DNA of 64,000 nucleotides from Parasedimentitalea maritima (GTDB lineage: Bacteria > Pseudomonadota > Alphaproteobacteria > Rhodobacterales > Rhodobacteraceae). Below, piece after piece: positions 35,244 through 44,931 of the stretch. The DNA lies in the NCBI RefSeq assembly GCF_005771405.1, contig NZ_VAUA01000004.1:62001-126000 (forward strand), given 5' to 3'. The notes under the pieces are model-generated. The model was not told the DNA's origin, searched no databases, and saw nothing but the letters and a program-made list of their open reading frames with translations. Every line of letters starts with the position of its first letter. Positions within the stretch are counted from its first letter, which is position 1. Made by a program: the position numbers and the translations under genes.

Positions 35244-36302
35244 TTGAAAATTTTGAAACTACTTACTCTGGCCGTTGCAGTGATGGCAGCAGGAATTTCT
35301 GTACACGCCCAGTCTTACCCAAATTACCACGAAGTATTCGTCAACGACTATGTTGGGATCCTTTCCACAGAGGAAACGCAGAGGCTTAGAAGTAAGTTAC
35401 AAACATTGCGTGCTGTACATGATATCGAGTTTACAACCGTCACCATCAATAGAATGTCTGATTACGGGCATATCGGCCCGATCGAACCCTTTGCCACAGG
35501 TCTTTTCAATCATTGGGGAGTTGGGAATGCAGCACGCAATGATGGAGTGATGTTACTTGTTGCGCGCTATGATCGGAAGATGCGGATCGAGGTCGGTTCA
35601 GGTTATGGAGCCACCAAAAATGCTGCAATGGCTGAGATCATCCAAGATGTAATACTGCCCGAATTCCGCAAGAACAATTACGCTGTGGGAATCCTCAAAG
35701 GTGTAGATGAGGTGATTAACGAACTCACCGGGGCCTACCCAAATGAGAGTGACAGTAATGCGTTGGGACGTGCTTGGAAGAAACTGGAGAGGTTTGCAGA
35801 ACGAAATGCGATTGCGGTATTGGCAGCCATTTCTGGGGTCGGTCTGTTTCTGGTATCGGCAGGTCGATGGTGGTTCCGAAATCGCCCTCGCTACTGTCCG
35901 GTTGACCGGAACAAAATGATCCGACTAACCGAGCAATTGGAAGATGCACATTTGGATGATGGCCAACAGACCGAAGAAAGGCTGAAAAGCAAAGATTACG
36001 ACGTTTGGGATTGCCCCAACTGCAATCATGTAACGATTGAGGGATACCGAGGCTGGTTTTCACGTATGGGAGGCTGTCGAAGCTGTGATTACAAAACCTT
36101 GCAAGGTGATGCCACTATTCTCATACATGCAACGACCTCTTCTACCGGCCTCAAGCGGATTGATTATCACTGTCATCATTGCGTTGATGAATATTCGGCG
36201 ACAAAAAAATTCCAAAGAAATCCACTAGCTCTTCTTCCAGCAGTTCTTTTGGTGGTGGATCGTCTTCTGGCGGTGGCGCCAGCGGGAGTTGGTAGAACCT
36301 AA
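35244..36302 (+). CDS. TPM-domain membrane protein with apparent -1 frameshift near the C terminus
   Basis: A signal peptide (about residues 1-22, ending VHA) precedes a TPM domain (about 25-165: NDYVGILSTEETQRLRSKL, GVGNAARNDGVMLLVARYDRKMRIEVGSGYGA), then a membrane helix near 190-208 and a zinc-ribbon-like region with four CxxC pairs. TPM proteins of this type normally end in a Ser/Gly-rich tail. In the annotated frame the last 28 residues look unrelated to the family, but the -1 frame, entered at A-run 36203-36209, encodes IPKKST, seven serines and FGGGSSSGGGASGSW, ending at 36295. The TTG start at 35244 lies in the T-run of the grpE terminator and has no clear ribosome site. Function is unknown; membrane quality control has been suggested for relatives. 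Confidence 0.75.
   Translation: MKILKLLTLAVAVMAAGISVHAQSYPNYHEVFVNDYVGILSTEETQRLRSKLQTLRAVHDIEFTTVTINRMSDYGHIGPIEPFATGLFNHWGVGNAARNDGVMLLVARYDRKMRIEVGSGYGATKNAAMAEIIQDVILPEFRKNNYAVGILKGVDEVINELTGAYPNESDSNALGRAWKKLERFAERNAIAVLAAISGVGLFLVSAGRWWFRNRPRYCPVDRNKMIRLTEQLEDAHLDDGQQTEERLKSKDYDVWDCPNCNHVTIEGYRGWFSRMGGCRSCDYKTLQGDATILIHATTSSTGLKRIDYHCHHCVDEYSATKKFQRNPLALLPAVLLVVDRLLAVAPAGVGRT
36203..36209 (+). other. Slippery heptamer A-AAA-AAA at the frameshift point
   Basis: Seven As occupy the exact X-XXY-YYZ phase (third base of ACA, then AAA AAA) needed for tandem -1 ribosomal slippage, and such runs also cause transcriptional slippage. Beyond it the 0 frame loses the family tail and the -1 frame regains it. 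A single missing A from sequencing or mutation would give the same picture. Confidence 0.6.
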
Positions 36303-36325
36303 AACGAAGTGATCTGGCGTAAGAA

Positions 36326-36350
36326 GTGGCTTTGTGAAGAGCCACCTTTT
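36326..36350. terminator. Convergent terminator between the TPM gene and mutS
   Basis: GTGGCT (36326-36331) pairs with AGCCAC (36340-36345), followed by CTTTT on the plus strand and by a CTTCTT stretch on the minus strand. It is the only structure in the 50-base gap between the convergent genes. The stem is short. Confidence 0.5.
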
Positions 36351-36354
36351 GATG

Positions 36355-39027
36355 CTATTGACCTGCGTCTTTCAGACGATACAGCATCTCAAGCGCTTCA
36401 CGTGGAGATAGGTCATCTGGATGGACACTGGCCAGCAGCTCCTCAAGAGGTGAAGGGCCTTTTGGGGCAGCGGCTTGCGGTGGGGGTGCAGCGGCAAACA
36501 ACGGGAGATCATCAATCTGGATGCTTCCACCACCACCGTTACGGCTGCTTTTTTCCAGCATATCCAACACGTCACGTGCACGCGCCACAACAGTGGCAGG
36601 AAGACCGGCCAGCTGTGCGACCTGCACACCATAAGACCGATCTGCGGCTCCCTTGCGCACCTCGTGAAGGAAAATTACTTCGCCCTCCCATTCTTTGACC
36701 GTGACAGTTGCATTATCAACACCGGCCAGCGTTGCAGCCAGTTGGGTCAGTTCATGGTAGTGAGTCGCAAATAACGCGCGGGACTTATTAGTTTCGTGAA
36801 GGTGCTCCAGGGTTGCCCAGGCAATGGACAATCCGTCGTAGGTGGCCGTTCCACGACCAATTTCATCTAAGATAACCAGTGCACGGTCGTCAGCCTGATT
36901 TAGAATAGCTGCTGTTTCTACCATTTCGACCATAAATGTTGATCGGCCACGGGCCAGATCGTCAGAGGCGCCAACGCGACTAAATAGTTGGCTGACCACG
37001 CCGATATGGGCGCTGTCAGCTGGTACGTAACTGCCAATTTGGGCGAGCAAGGCAATCAATGCATTTTGTCGAAGGAATGTTGACTTACCGGCCATGTTGG
37101 GGCCGGTGAGTAACCAAACTGCTGCGCCATCGCTTGCAGTCAGGTCACAGTCGTTGGCGACGAATATTTCACCACCCTGTCTTCGTAATGCCTGTTCTAC
37201 CACTGGATGACGGCCGCCACTGATCTCAAAAGCGCGGCTGGCATCGACCTGTGGGCGGTTCCAGTTTTCACCCTTGGCCAGATCTGCCAGGGCAGTTATC
37301 AGGTCCAGCTCAGCCAGGCCCCGGGCGGCACTGCTTAGCTTGGCAGATACAGCCATAATAGAGGCTGAAAGGTCTAAATAGAGCCGCTTTTCGATCTCAA
37401 GCGCCTGATTTCCAGCATTTAGAATTTTGGTTTCGATTTCGCTTAGTTCAACCGTGGTGAACCGCACTTGATTGGCGGTTGTCTGGCGGTGAATGTAGCT
37501 TTCGGATAAGGGCGCAGACAGCATTTTCTCGGCATGTGTCGCGGTGGTTTCAATGAAGTATCCTAGCACGTTGTTATGCTTGATCTTCAGCGAGTTGATA
37601 CCGGTGTGCTCAGCGTATTGCTTTTGCATGGCAGCAATAACCGTTCTGCCTTCGTCGCGTAGGGTGCGTGCTTCATCCAGTTCGCTGTTATAGCCCGACG
37701 CAATAAAACTACCGTCACGGGCCAGCAAAGGAGGTTCAGCCACCAGCGCCGCATCCAGCAGCTCCAACAGGTCATCAAACCCCTGCAAACTGGTGACTGC
37801 CAGTGCGGTCAGATCCGGCAGGTCGAGATTTTTGCACAAATCGGCAATAGCCTCAGCTTCCGTTAGCCCGTTTCGAATTGCGGCAAGGTCGCGTGGCCCG
37901 CCTCGTTCCAAAGCCAGTCGGGACAGTGCCCGGTCCAGATCCGGAGTTCGACGCAGGGCGTCACGTAGCTGTTCGGAGAGTTGACTGTGGTCAAAAGAAA
38001 AATCTAACGCCGCCAGGCGTGAATGTATGATGTCCAGACTGCGGGAAGGGCTGGATAGACGTTGCTCCAATAGACGGCCACCACCTGGGGTGACGGTGCT
38101 ATCAATGACAGCTAACAGGGAGCCAGACCGATCACCGGATAAAGACCGGGTTAGCTCCAGATTTCGCCGCGTTGCTGCGTCAATCTGCATAACCCGGTTT
38201 TCGGCTTCCTGCTCGGGCACTTGCAGCAAGGGAAGTTTTCCCTTTTGAGTGATTTCAAGGTAATCGATCAAGGCGCCCATTGCTGAAATTTCGGCGCGTG
38301 AAAATGTGCCGAATCCATCTAACGCCGCAACTTTGAATTGAGTGCACAGGCGTTTTTCTGCGGCTGTGCTGTCAAAACTGGCTTTGCCCAGTGGTGTCAG
38401 TGGGATTTTATACTCTTCAGCCAAGGGCCGGATATGATCATAAGCTGGTCCATCGGCGACGATCAATTCAGATGGACCTAGGCGTGCCAGCTCTGGCGAC
38501 AATCGAACGCGCGCCACTGGCATCACGTGAAACGCACCCGTGGAAATATCAGCCCAGGCCAAGGCCGCATGTTCGCGCATCTCAGAATAGGAAACTAAAA
38601 AATTGTGGCGGCGTGCTTCAAGCAGGGAATCTTCGGTCAGGGTTCCTGGTGTAACCAAGCGTACCACATCCCGTTTGACGACCGTTTTTCCACCACGTTT
38701 CTTGGCCTCTGCAGGAGTTTCCAACTGTTCACCCACGGCAACCCGAAATCCCTTGCGGATCAATGTAAGCAGATAGCCTTCGGCGGCGTGAAACGGCACT
38801 CCGCACATTGGAATGTCATTGCCGTTGTGCTTGCCACGTTTGGTTAACGATATGTCCAGTGCTTCGGCTGCTGCCACTGCATCATCAAAGAACATCTCGT
38901 AGAAATCGCCCATACGGTAGAACAGCAGCGCATCGGGGTATTGCGCCTTGATGTCGAGATATTGCGCCATCATGGGCGTGACAGTGGCCAAAGTCAGGTC
39001 TCCGTGTCTGTATTCTGGTGGGGTCAA
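36355..39027 (-). CDS. mutS: DNA mismatch repair protein MutS
   Basis: This is a complete 890-residue MutS1. The mismatch-binding domain has TPMMAQYLDIKAQYPDALLFYRMGDFYEMFFDDA with the Phe-x-Glu motif (FYEMF), and the ATPase has LTGPNMAGKSTFLRQNA, DDLARGRSTFMVEM, VILDEIGRGTATYDGLSIAWA and ATHYHEL. The start is a TTG at 39027; a fall-back ATG at 38973 would begin MMAQYLDIK but has a poorer ribosome site. It is divergent from maeB. Confidence 0.95.
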   Translation of the reverse strand: MTPPEYRHGDLTLATVTPMMAQYLDIKAQYPDALLFYRMGDFYEMFFDDAVAAAEALDISLTKRGKHNGNDIPMCGVPFHAAEGYLLTLIRKGFRVAVGEQLETPAEAKKRGGKTVVKRDVVRLVTPGTLTEDSLLEARRHNFLVSYSEMREHAALAWADISTGAFHVMPVARVRLSPELARLGPSELIVADGPAYDHIRPLAEEYKIPLTPLGKASFDSTAAEKRLCTQFKVAALDGFGTFSRAEISAMGALIDYLEITQKGKLPLLQVPEQEAENRVMQIDAATRRNLELTRSLSGDRSGSLLAVIDSTVTPGGGRLLEQRLSSPSRSLDIIHSRLAALDFSFDHSQLSEQLRDALRRTPDLDRALSRLALERGGPRDLAAIRNGLTEAEAIADLCKNLDLPDLTALAVTSLQGFDDLLELLDAALVAEPPLLARDGSFIASGYNSELDEARTLRDEGRTVIAAMQKQYAEHTGINSLKIKHNNVLGYFIETTATHAEKMLSAPLSESYIHRQTTANQVRFTTVELSEIETKILNAGNQALEIEKRLYLDLSASIMAVSAKLSSAARGLAELDLITALADLAKGENWNRPQVDASRAFEISGGRHPVVEQALRRQGGEIFVANDCDLTASDGAAVWLLTGPNMAGKSTFLRQNALIALLAQIGSYVPADSAHIGVVSQLFSRVGASDDLARGRSTFMVEMVETAAILNQADDRALVILDEIGRGTATYDGLSIAWATLEHLHETNKSRALFATHYHELTQLAATLAGVDNATVTVKEWEGEVIFLHEVRKGAADRSYGVQVAQLAGLPATVVARARDVLDMLEKSSRNGGGGSIQIDDLPLFAAAPPPQAAAPKGPSPLEELLASVHPDDLSPREALEMLYRLKDAGQ

Positions 39028-39143
39028 GTCGGCGCGACCTTACAAACCAGCCGCCTGTGGCGAAAGGTCAAAACGTATAAGCGTTGAGAACATGCGCTGC
39101 CTGCGATATGACGCCAAGAGGCACCGATCAGGAAACAGACGCA

Positions 39144-41399
39144 ATGACCAAAGCTAAAATCACCAATGAAGAAGCCCTGGCCTTTCATTTAGAGCCAACA
39201 CCCGGCAAATTTGAGATCGCGGCCACGGTACCGATGACCACTCAGCGTGATCTGTCACTAGCCTATTCGCCCGGCGTTGCAGTCCCCTGCGAGGCGATCG
39301 CTGAAAACCCTGCGCTGGCCTATGACTATACCAACAAGGGCAATCTCGTTGCTGTCATCTCGAACGGGACCGCGGTTTTGGGTTTGGGCAATTTGGGTGC
39401 GCTTGGGTCCAAGCCGGTCATGGAGGGCAAAGCGGTTCTGTTCAAACGCTTTGCGGATGTCAACTCGATTGATATCGAGCTGGACACCGAAGATCCTGAG
39501 GCTTTTATCAACGCGGTTAAGTTGATGGAGCCAACCTTTGGTGGGATCAACCTAGAAGATATCAAGGCACCCGAATGTTTCATTATTGAACAACGCCTGA
39601 AGGAAGAAATGGACATTCCTGTGTTCCATGACGACCAGCACGGCACGGCGGTGATTTGTGCTGCAGGGCTGATTAATGCGTTGCATATTTCTGGTAAAAA
39701 AATCGAAGATGTAAAAATTGTTCTAAACGGCGCCGGCGCAGCAGGCATTGCCTGCATCGAGTTGCTAAAAGCCATGGGCGCGCGGCACGAAAATTGTATC
39801 ATTTGCGATACCAAAGGCGTTATTTATCAAGGCCGTACAGCTGGTATGAACCAGTGGAAGTCAGCCCATGCTGTGCCTACTGATCTGCGCACATTGGAAG
39901 AAGCCATGAAGGGGGCTGATGTGTTCCTCGGTGTTTCTGCCAAGGGTGCAGTGACTCAGGACATGGTTATAGCGATGGCACCTAATCCAGTGATCTTTGC
40001 TATGGCGAACCCCGATCCAGAAATCACTCCGGAAGAGGCCCATGAGGTTCGGGAAGACGCCATCGTCGCAACTGGCCGTTCGGATTATCCGAACCAGGTG
40101 AATAACGTGTTGGGCTTTCCTTATCTGTTCCGCGGGGCGCTTGATATTCATGCCCGGGCTATCAACGATGAAATGAAGATTGCATGTGCACACGCGCTGG
40201 CTGCACTCGCACGTGAGGATGTCCCGGATGAGGTTGCGCTGGCCTATGGTAAAAGCCTGTCATTTGGTCGTGATTACATTATTCCAACTCCGTTTGATCC
40301 TCGTTTGATCCACCGGATCCCAGTGGCTGTGGCCAAAGCAGGGATGGATACTGGTGCTGCGCGTCGGCCAATTATTGACATGGAAACCTACGAGCTGAGC
40401 CTAAAGAGCCGTATGGATCCTACCGCGTCGATCTTACGAGGCTTGAATGCCCGCGCGCGTACAGCACAAAGCCGGATGATTTTTGCCGAAGGCGACGACC
40501 AGCGTGTATTGCGCGCTGCGGTTACCTATCAGCGCTCGGGTTTTGGTAAGGCACTTGTTGTTGGCCGTCAGGACGACGTGAAGCAAAAGCTAGAAGAGGC
40601 CGGCCTTGGTGATGCGGTTAGCGAATTGGAAGTGATCAACGCTGCCATCACTCCACATTTGGATACTTACAAAGACTTCCTTTATTCACGCCTGCAGCGC
40701 AAAGGGTTTGATCTCAAGGATGTACACCGGTTGGCCGCGCGCGATCGGCATGTATTTTCGTCTTTGATGCTGGCCCATGGGCATGGCGATGGTCTTGTTA
40801 CAGGTGCCACCCGCAAATCTGCGCATGTTCTAGATCGTGTTAACCATGTATTTGATGCCGATGCTGCGCACGGCGCGGCAGGGGTCACGGCGTTGTTGCA
40901 CAAAGGACGGATTGTTCTGATTGGTGATACTCTGGTGCATGAGTGGCCAGATGAAAACGATCTGGCAAACATTGCCGAACGTGCAGCCGGTGTAGCCCGT
41001 CATATGGGACTTGATCCACGCGTTGCCTTTGTCAGTTTTTCCACATTTGGGTACCCAGTGTCAGAACGTGCAGAGAAAATGCACCTGGCGCCGGCAGTGC
41101 TGGACCAACGCGGCGTCTCCTTTGAATACGAAGGTGAAATGACAGTCGACGTAGCTCTGAATGCAGCGTCTCAAGACGCCTATCCCTTCTCACGCCTGAC
41201 TGGGCCAGCCAATATCCTGATCGTTCCAGCCCGTCACTCAGCCTCGATCTCGGTGAAACTGATGCAGGAAATGGGCGGCGCCACTGTTGTTGGTCCAATT
41301 CTGAGTGGAGTAGATAAACCGATTCAGATTTGTTCAACGACAGCAACGGCCAATGACATTTTAAATATGGCAGTGCTTGCTGCCTGTGACATCGGGTAA
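39144..41399 (+). CDS. maeB: NADP-dependent malic enzyme, malic/phosphotransacetylase hybrid
   Basis: MaeB decarboxylates malate to pyruvate with NADP. Residues about 1-430 are the malic enzyme with DLSLAYSPGVAVPCEAI, GLGNLGALGSKPVMEGKAVLFK, PVFHDDQHGTAVI and the Rossmann GAGAAGIAC. Residues about 430-751 are the PTA-like domain (RMIFAEGDDQRVLRAA, LVTGATRKSAHVLDRV), which in this family is thought to be regulatory, responding to acetyl-CoA, rather than a working phosphotransacetylase. The ATG at 39144 is preferred over a longer frame from 39084. A carbohydrate kinase gene follows after five bases. Confidence 0.94.
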   Translation: MTKAKITNEEALAFHLEPTPGKFEIAATVPMTTQRDLSLAYSPGVAVPCEAIAENPALAYDYTNKGNLVAVISNGTAVLGLGNLGALGSKPVMEGKAVLFKRFADVNSIDIELDTEDPEAFINAVKLMEPTFGGINLEDIKAPECFIIEQRLKEEMDIPVFHDDQHGTAVICAAGLINALHISGKKIEDVKIVLNGAGAAGIACIELLKAMGARHENCIICDTKGVIYQGRTAGMNQWKSAHAVPTDLRTLEEAMKGADVFLGVSAKGAVTQDMVIAMAPNPVIFAMANPDPEITPEEAHEVREDAIVATGRSDYPNQVNNVLGFPYLFRGALDIHARAINDEMKIACAHALAALAREDVPDEVALAYGKSLSFGRDYIIPTPFDPRLIHRIPVAVAKAGMDTGAARRPIIDMETYELSLKSRMDPTASILRGLNARARTAQSRMIFAEGDDQRVLRAAVTYQRSGFGKALVVGRQDDVKQKLEEAGLGDAVSELEVINAAITPHLDTYKDFLYSRLQRKGFDLKDVHRLAARDRHVFSSLMLAHGHGDGLVTGATRKSAHVLDRVNHVFDADAAHGAAGVTALLHKGRIVLIGDTLVHEWPDENDLANIAERAAGVARHMGLDPRVAFVSFSTFGYPVSERAEKMHLAPAVLDQRGVSFEYEGEMTVDVALNAASQDAYPFSRLTGPANILIVPARHSASISVKLMQEMGGATVVGPILSGVDKPIQICSTTATANDILNMAVLAACDIG

Positions 41400-41404
41400 A
41401 TACC

Positions 41405-42277
41405 ATGGCAATCTGGAATCTCGGCTCTATTAACGCTGATATGGTTTACGCGCTACCGCATTTGCCGACGCCTGGTGAAACACTGGCGGCGCTGGATTTG
41501 CAGCAATTTCTGGGCGGCAAGGGGGCCAATATGTCGGTCGCCGCCGCTCGTGCTGGCTCGCATGTCTGTCACATCGGCGCAGTGGGCTCTGATGGAAAAT
41601 GGGCTGTCGATAGGTTGATGGAATATGGCGTAGACACCCGCTATATTGATCAGATTGAAACGCCAACTGGCCACGCGATCATCGCTGTTGATCGCCAGGG
41701 TGAAAACCAAATCATCTTGTTCCCCGGGGCCAATAGAGAGTTGACCACCGATCAACTGGGGCTGGCTGTGTCACAGGCTGAGTCTGGCGATATTCTCGTT
41801 TTGCAGAACGAAACGAATATGCAGGCAGAGGCTGCAAAAATGGGTCGCGAACTGGGCTTGCGGGTTTGCTACGCAGCTGCACCGTTCGATGCCGAAGCTG
41901 TGCAGGCGGTTTTGCCATTTCTAGATCTGTTGTTCCTAAACGAGGTTGAAGCCCAGCAGTTGGAGCATGCAACAGGAAAGCCCGCCACCGAATTAGGCGT
42001 CTCAGATGTGATTATCACTTTGGGAGCTAAAGGCGCGCGCCATTTTTATGCGGGAACGGGAGAGATTTTGGACGTTCCTGCATTACCTGTTACGGCCGTC
42101 GATACAACGGGCGCTGGCGACACTTTTACTGGCTATGTTCTTTCGGGACTTGATCGGGGACTGCCTATGCCTCAAGCAATGATGCTTGCGACACGCGCGG
42201 CCGCACTGATGGTCACGCGGCCAGGTACAGCTGATGTCATCCCTGATCTAAAAGAAACCCAAGACGCTCAGTTCTAG
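41405..42277 (+). CDS. Ribokinase/PfkB-family carbohydrate kinase
   Basis: This 290-residue PfkB-family kinase has the N-terminal GETLAALDLQQFLGGKGANMSVAAARAG with the ribokinase GGKGAN motif, ALDLQ-type substrate loop residues, VITLGAKGARHF, and the C-terminal DTTGAGDTFTGYVLSG, which carries the catalytic base Asp. The pattern is closest to ribokinase; the true sugar is unproven. It probably shares the maeB transcript, with a five-base gap. Confidence 0.88.
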   Translation: MAIWNLGSINADMVYALPHLPTPGETLAALDLQQFLGGKGANMSVAAARAGSHVCHIGAVGSDGKWAVDRLMEYGVDTRYIDQIETPTGHAIIAVDRQGENQIILFPGANRELTTDQLGLAVSQAESGDILVLQNETNMQAEAAKMGRELGLRVCYAAAPFDAEAVQAVLPFLDLLFLNEVEAQQLEHATGKPATELGVSDVIITLGAKGARHFYAGTGEILDVPALPVTAVDTTGAGDTFTGYVLSGLDRGLPMPQAMMLATRAAALMVTRPGTADVIPDLKETQDAQF

Positions 42278-42329
42278 CGTCAATTTGGGCATTTGGTTGG
42301 GACACAAATAGGGCGGAGTTCCTTCGGCC

Positions 42330-42995
42330 TTAATGCTTGTTGGCAAAGGGAGCTGCATCGCCCCACAACTCTGCCACTCGTTCATCTCGACCGCAGGCTT
42401 GGCGATAACGTTTATAAGCCTCGGCCTGTCGTTTGGGACCAAACCGGGTGAATACCAGGTTTCGACCTTTATAGTAATCTTGATGATAAGCTTCTGCTGG
42501 ATAAAACGGCGTCATTTCCAGTATCGGGGTTACAACCGTTTGCCGCAACGCCACTTGCGCTTCCGCCTTGACCTGTTCTGCTAGTGTCCTTTCGTCCGTG
42601 TTAGAGACGAATAGGGCTGTACGGTAGCTGTCACCACGATCGCAAAACTGACCCCCAGCATCGGTTGGATCTACTGAACGAAAAAACATCACTAGCAGAG
42701 TTTCCCGGCTGACTTTTTCAGAATCAAAAAAAATCTGGACTGCTTCGTAGTGTCCGGTTCCACCTTTGCTGACTTGTTTATAGGTCGGATGTTTGCTTGT
42801 GCCGCCGATGTATCCTGAAACCGCGTTGGATACACCCGGAACAGATTCAAAATCACTTTCGACACACCAAAAGCAGCCTCCGGCCACTACCAGAACTTCG
42901 CGTGTTTCCGCATGGGCTTCGTGGCCACGTAACAGTGCTGCTACCAACATCAGTACGGTCAACGCAACGGGCTTCAGGTTGTCAATTAGGCGCAT
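42330..42995 (-). CDS. msrA: Exported peptide-methionine (S)-S-oxide reductase MsrA
   Basis: The catalytic motif is GGCFWCVESDFESVPGV, followed by SGYIGG and YEAVQIFFD, and DPTDAGGQFCDRGDSYRTALF. I start at the ATG 42995 because GGAGG lies six bases before it. This gives a typical signal peptide (about residues 1-29, VALTVLMLVAALL, cleavage after AHA), so the enzyme should repair oxidised methionine in the periplasm rather than the cytoplasm. It has 221 residues. The frame is open to 43064, but that start has no ribosome site. Confidence 0.92.
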   Translation of the reverse strand: MRLIDNLKPVALTVLMLVAALLRGHEAHAETREVLVVAGGCFWCVESDFESVPGVSNAVSGYIGGTSKHPTYKQVSKGGTGHYEAVQIFFDSEKVSRETLLVMFFRSVDPTDAGGQFCDRGDSYRTALFVSNTDERTLAEQVKAEAQVALRQTVVTPILEMTPFYPAEAYHQDYYKGRNLVFTRFGPKRQAEAYKRYRQACGRDERVAELWGDAAPFANKH

Positions 42996-43106
42996 CGTTA
43001 CCTCCATTTCCCTTACCCTGACGTGCGTCTCAATTCGTCTCAATAGACTGACATCATTTGTCACATAGAGGTGAGGGAACTTTATTGCCCAGGAAGTCGA
43101 GGTACC

Positions 43107-43131
43107 CTTACTAGCGCTCGGCGCCAGTAAG
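43107..43131 (-). other. Hairpin just past the DUF1810 gene
   Basis: CTTACT-A-GCGC and GCGC-C-AGTAAG form a ten-base stem with one mismatch and a three-base loop, immediately after the DUF1810 stop on the minus strand. No T-run follows, so it is a stabilising 3' hairpin or a weak terminator. Confidence 0.4.
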
Positions 43132-43133
43132 AG

Positions 43134-43571
43134 TCAGTTTCCTATCAACGTTGCCTTGGTTAGCGGACAGGGGCTGTTTTCATAAAACCGACCTAAAACC
43201 TGTTGAAATTCAACCGGGGCATTGGGGACTGCGCTAAACAAGGTCATGCTAGAACGGAGTTTTTTAGCGTCAACTGGCCCAAGAATCTGATCAGCAGGAA
43301 TAGATGTATGAGTCAGCATAAGGCGGCTAACTTCGATCAAACGGCTACGTAGCTCAGTGTGATTCAAATAGGCAGTTGCTTCTGTCAAGTCCTCGATGCC
43401 GTAGAGCTGGGCCATATGGGATTTACCCAGTTCGGCCAGTTGCGGAAAAACAAACCACATCCAGTGGCTGTTCTTTTGCCCGGCAGCGAGTTCACTCAGG
43501 ACATCGTTCCACACGGTGTCCTGAGCCTCGACAAACATCTCTAACTCATCAGAGAAGTCTTCATCTTCCAT
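43134..43571 (-). CDS. DUF1810 family protein
   Basis: This 145-residue protein has the family pattern FVEAQDTVWNDVLSELAAGQKNSHWMWFVFPQLAELGKS, then the HxEL-type (NHTELRSRLIEV) and KLRSSMTLF segments. DUF1810 proteins are often described as calpastatin-like in automatic annotation; no function is established. Its ATG overlaps the argG stop (TAATG), so it is co-translated after argG. Confidence 0.9.
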   Translation of the reverse strand: MEDEDFSDELEMFVEAQDTVWNDVLSELAAGQKNSHWMWFVFPQLAELGKSHMAQLYGIEDLTEATAYLNHTELRSRLIEVSRLMLTHTSIPADQILGPVDAKKLRSSMTLFSAVPNAPVEFQQVLGRFYENSPCPLTKATLIGN

Positions 43572-44794
43572 TACTTAACCCGTTTGTTGCGCATCGCGAT
43601 CAATTTCAAACGTAGGGCTTGCAACTGAATAAATCCAGCCGCGTCTTTTTGATCGTATGCGCCAGCGTCATCTTCAAATGTGACGTGCTCTTCGGAATAC
43701 AACGAATGCTCGGACCAGCGGCCAACACAGGTGGCAGATCCTTTGTACAGTTTTAAACGTACGGTGCCGGTGACATGGGTTTGGCTGGCGTCGATGGCGG
43801 CTTGCAGCATTTCACGCTCAGGCGAATACCAGAACCCGTTGTAGATCAGCTCTGCATACTTCGGCATCAGCTCATCTTTGAGGTGCATCGCGCCGCGGTC
43901 CATGGTGATCGATTCGATACCACGGTGTGCTTCCAGCAGCAGGGTGCCGCCCGGTGTTTCGTAGATACCGCGCGATTTCATGCCAACAAAACGACCTTCA
44001 ACCAGGTCCAGACGGCCACAGCCATGCTTGCCACCCAACTCGTTGAGCTTGGTGAGGATAGTGGCTGGCGACATTGCTTCGTCATTGATCGAAACCGCAT
44101 CGCCTTTTTCAAAACCGATTTCGATGAACTCAGGTTCATTCGGTGCATCTTCGGGGTGAACAGTGCGCTGATAAACGTAGTCGGGTGCCATAACGGCGGG
44201 ATCTTCCAGCACTTTGCCCTCGGACGAGGTGTGCAGCAGGTTGGCGTCAACCGAGAAGGGAGCCTCGCCACGTTTGTCCTTGGCAACCGGGATTTGGTTG
44301 GCTTCTGCGAACTCAAGCAGACGAGTACGTGAGGTCAGGTCCCACTCACGCCAAGGTGCAATCACTTTGATGTCGGGGTTCAATGCATAAGCAGCCAGCT
44401 CAAAACGGACCTGGTCGTTGCCTTTGCCGGTAGCACCGTGTGCAACAGCGTCAGCGCCGGTGGCTTCTGCGATCTCAACAAGACGTTTGGAGATCAGCGG
44501 GCGGGCAATCGAAGTACCCAGCAGATACAAGCCTTCGTATACCGCGTTGGCGCGGAACATTGGGAAGACAAAGTCGCGGACAAATTCTTCGCGAACATCC
44601 TCGATAAAAATGTTTTCCGGTGCAATTCCCAGCAGTTCCGCTTTGGCGCGGGCGGGCTCCAGCTCTTCGCCCTGACCCAGATCGGCAGTAAAGGTGACAA
44701 CCTCACAACCGTACTCGGTCTGCAGCCATTTCAGGATGATCGAGGTATCAAGGCCACCGGAATAGGCCAGAACAACTTTTTTGGGCGCGGACAT
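43571..44794 (-). CDS. argG: Argininosuccinate synthase
   Basis: ArgG joins citrulline and aspartate with ATP to make argininosuccinate. The N terminus [20 protein letters not shown] is the PP-loop, followed by [29 protein letters not shown] and [11 protein letters not shown]. It has 407 residues of normal class I type. It is the first gene of a leftward pair with the DUF1810 gene and diverges from a membrane-protein gene; the 137-base gap between them should hold both promoters. Confidence 0.97.
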   Translation of the reverse strand: MSAPKKVVLAYSGGLDTSIILKWLQTEYGCEVVTFTADLGQGEELEPARAKAELLGIAPENIFIEDVREEFVRDFVFPMFRANAVYEGLYLLGTSIARPLISKRLVEIAEATGADAVAHGATGKGNDQVRFELAAYALNPDIKVIAPWREWDLTSRTRLLEFAEANQIPVAKDKRGEAPFSVDANLLHTSSEGKVLEDPAVMAPDYVYQRTVHPEDAPNEPEFIEIGFEKGDAVSINDEAMSPATILTKLNELGGKHGCGRLDLVEGRFVGMKSRGIYETPGGTLLLEAHRGIESITMDRGAMHLKDELMPKYAELIYNGFWYSPEREMLQAAIDASQTHVTGTVRLKLYKGSATCVGRWSEHSLYSEEHVTFEDDAGAYDQKDAAGFIQLQALRLKLIAMRNKRVK

Positions 44795-44931
44795 TGGAAT
44801 TTCCTCTTCAGCAGAACGATTGGCCGATATCGCTTTTCGCGAGAGAGGGCAAGGATTTCTGGGGTTTTCGCGATGACTAGCTCCGTCTAGGGTCCGCAGC
44901 AGATTTGATTTGGTATTTGGAAGGACGAATT

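Noticed and set aside
38518-38535. CACGTGAAAC inside mutS as a third parS site
   Set aside because: The right half is good but the left half matches only two of five bases, and it is far from the two perfect sites.
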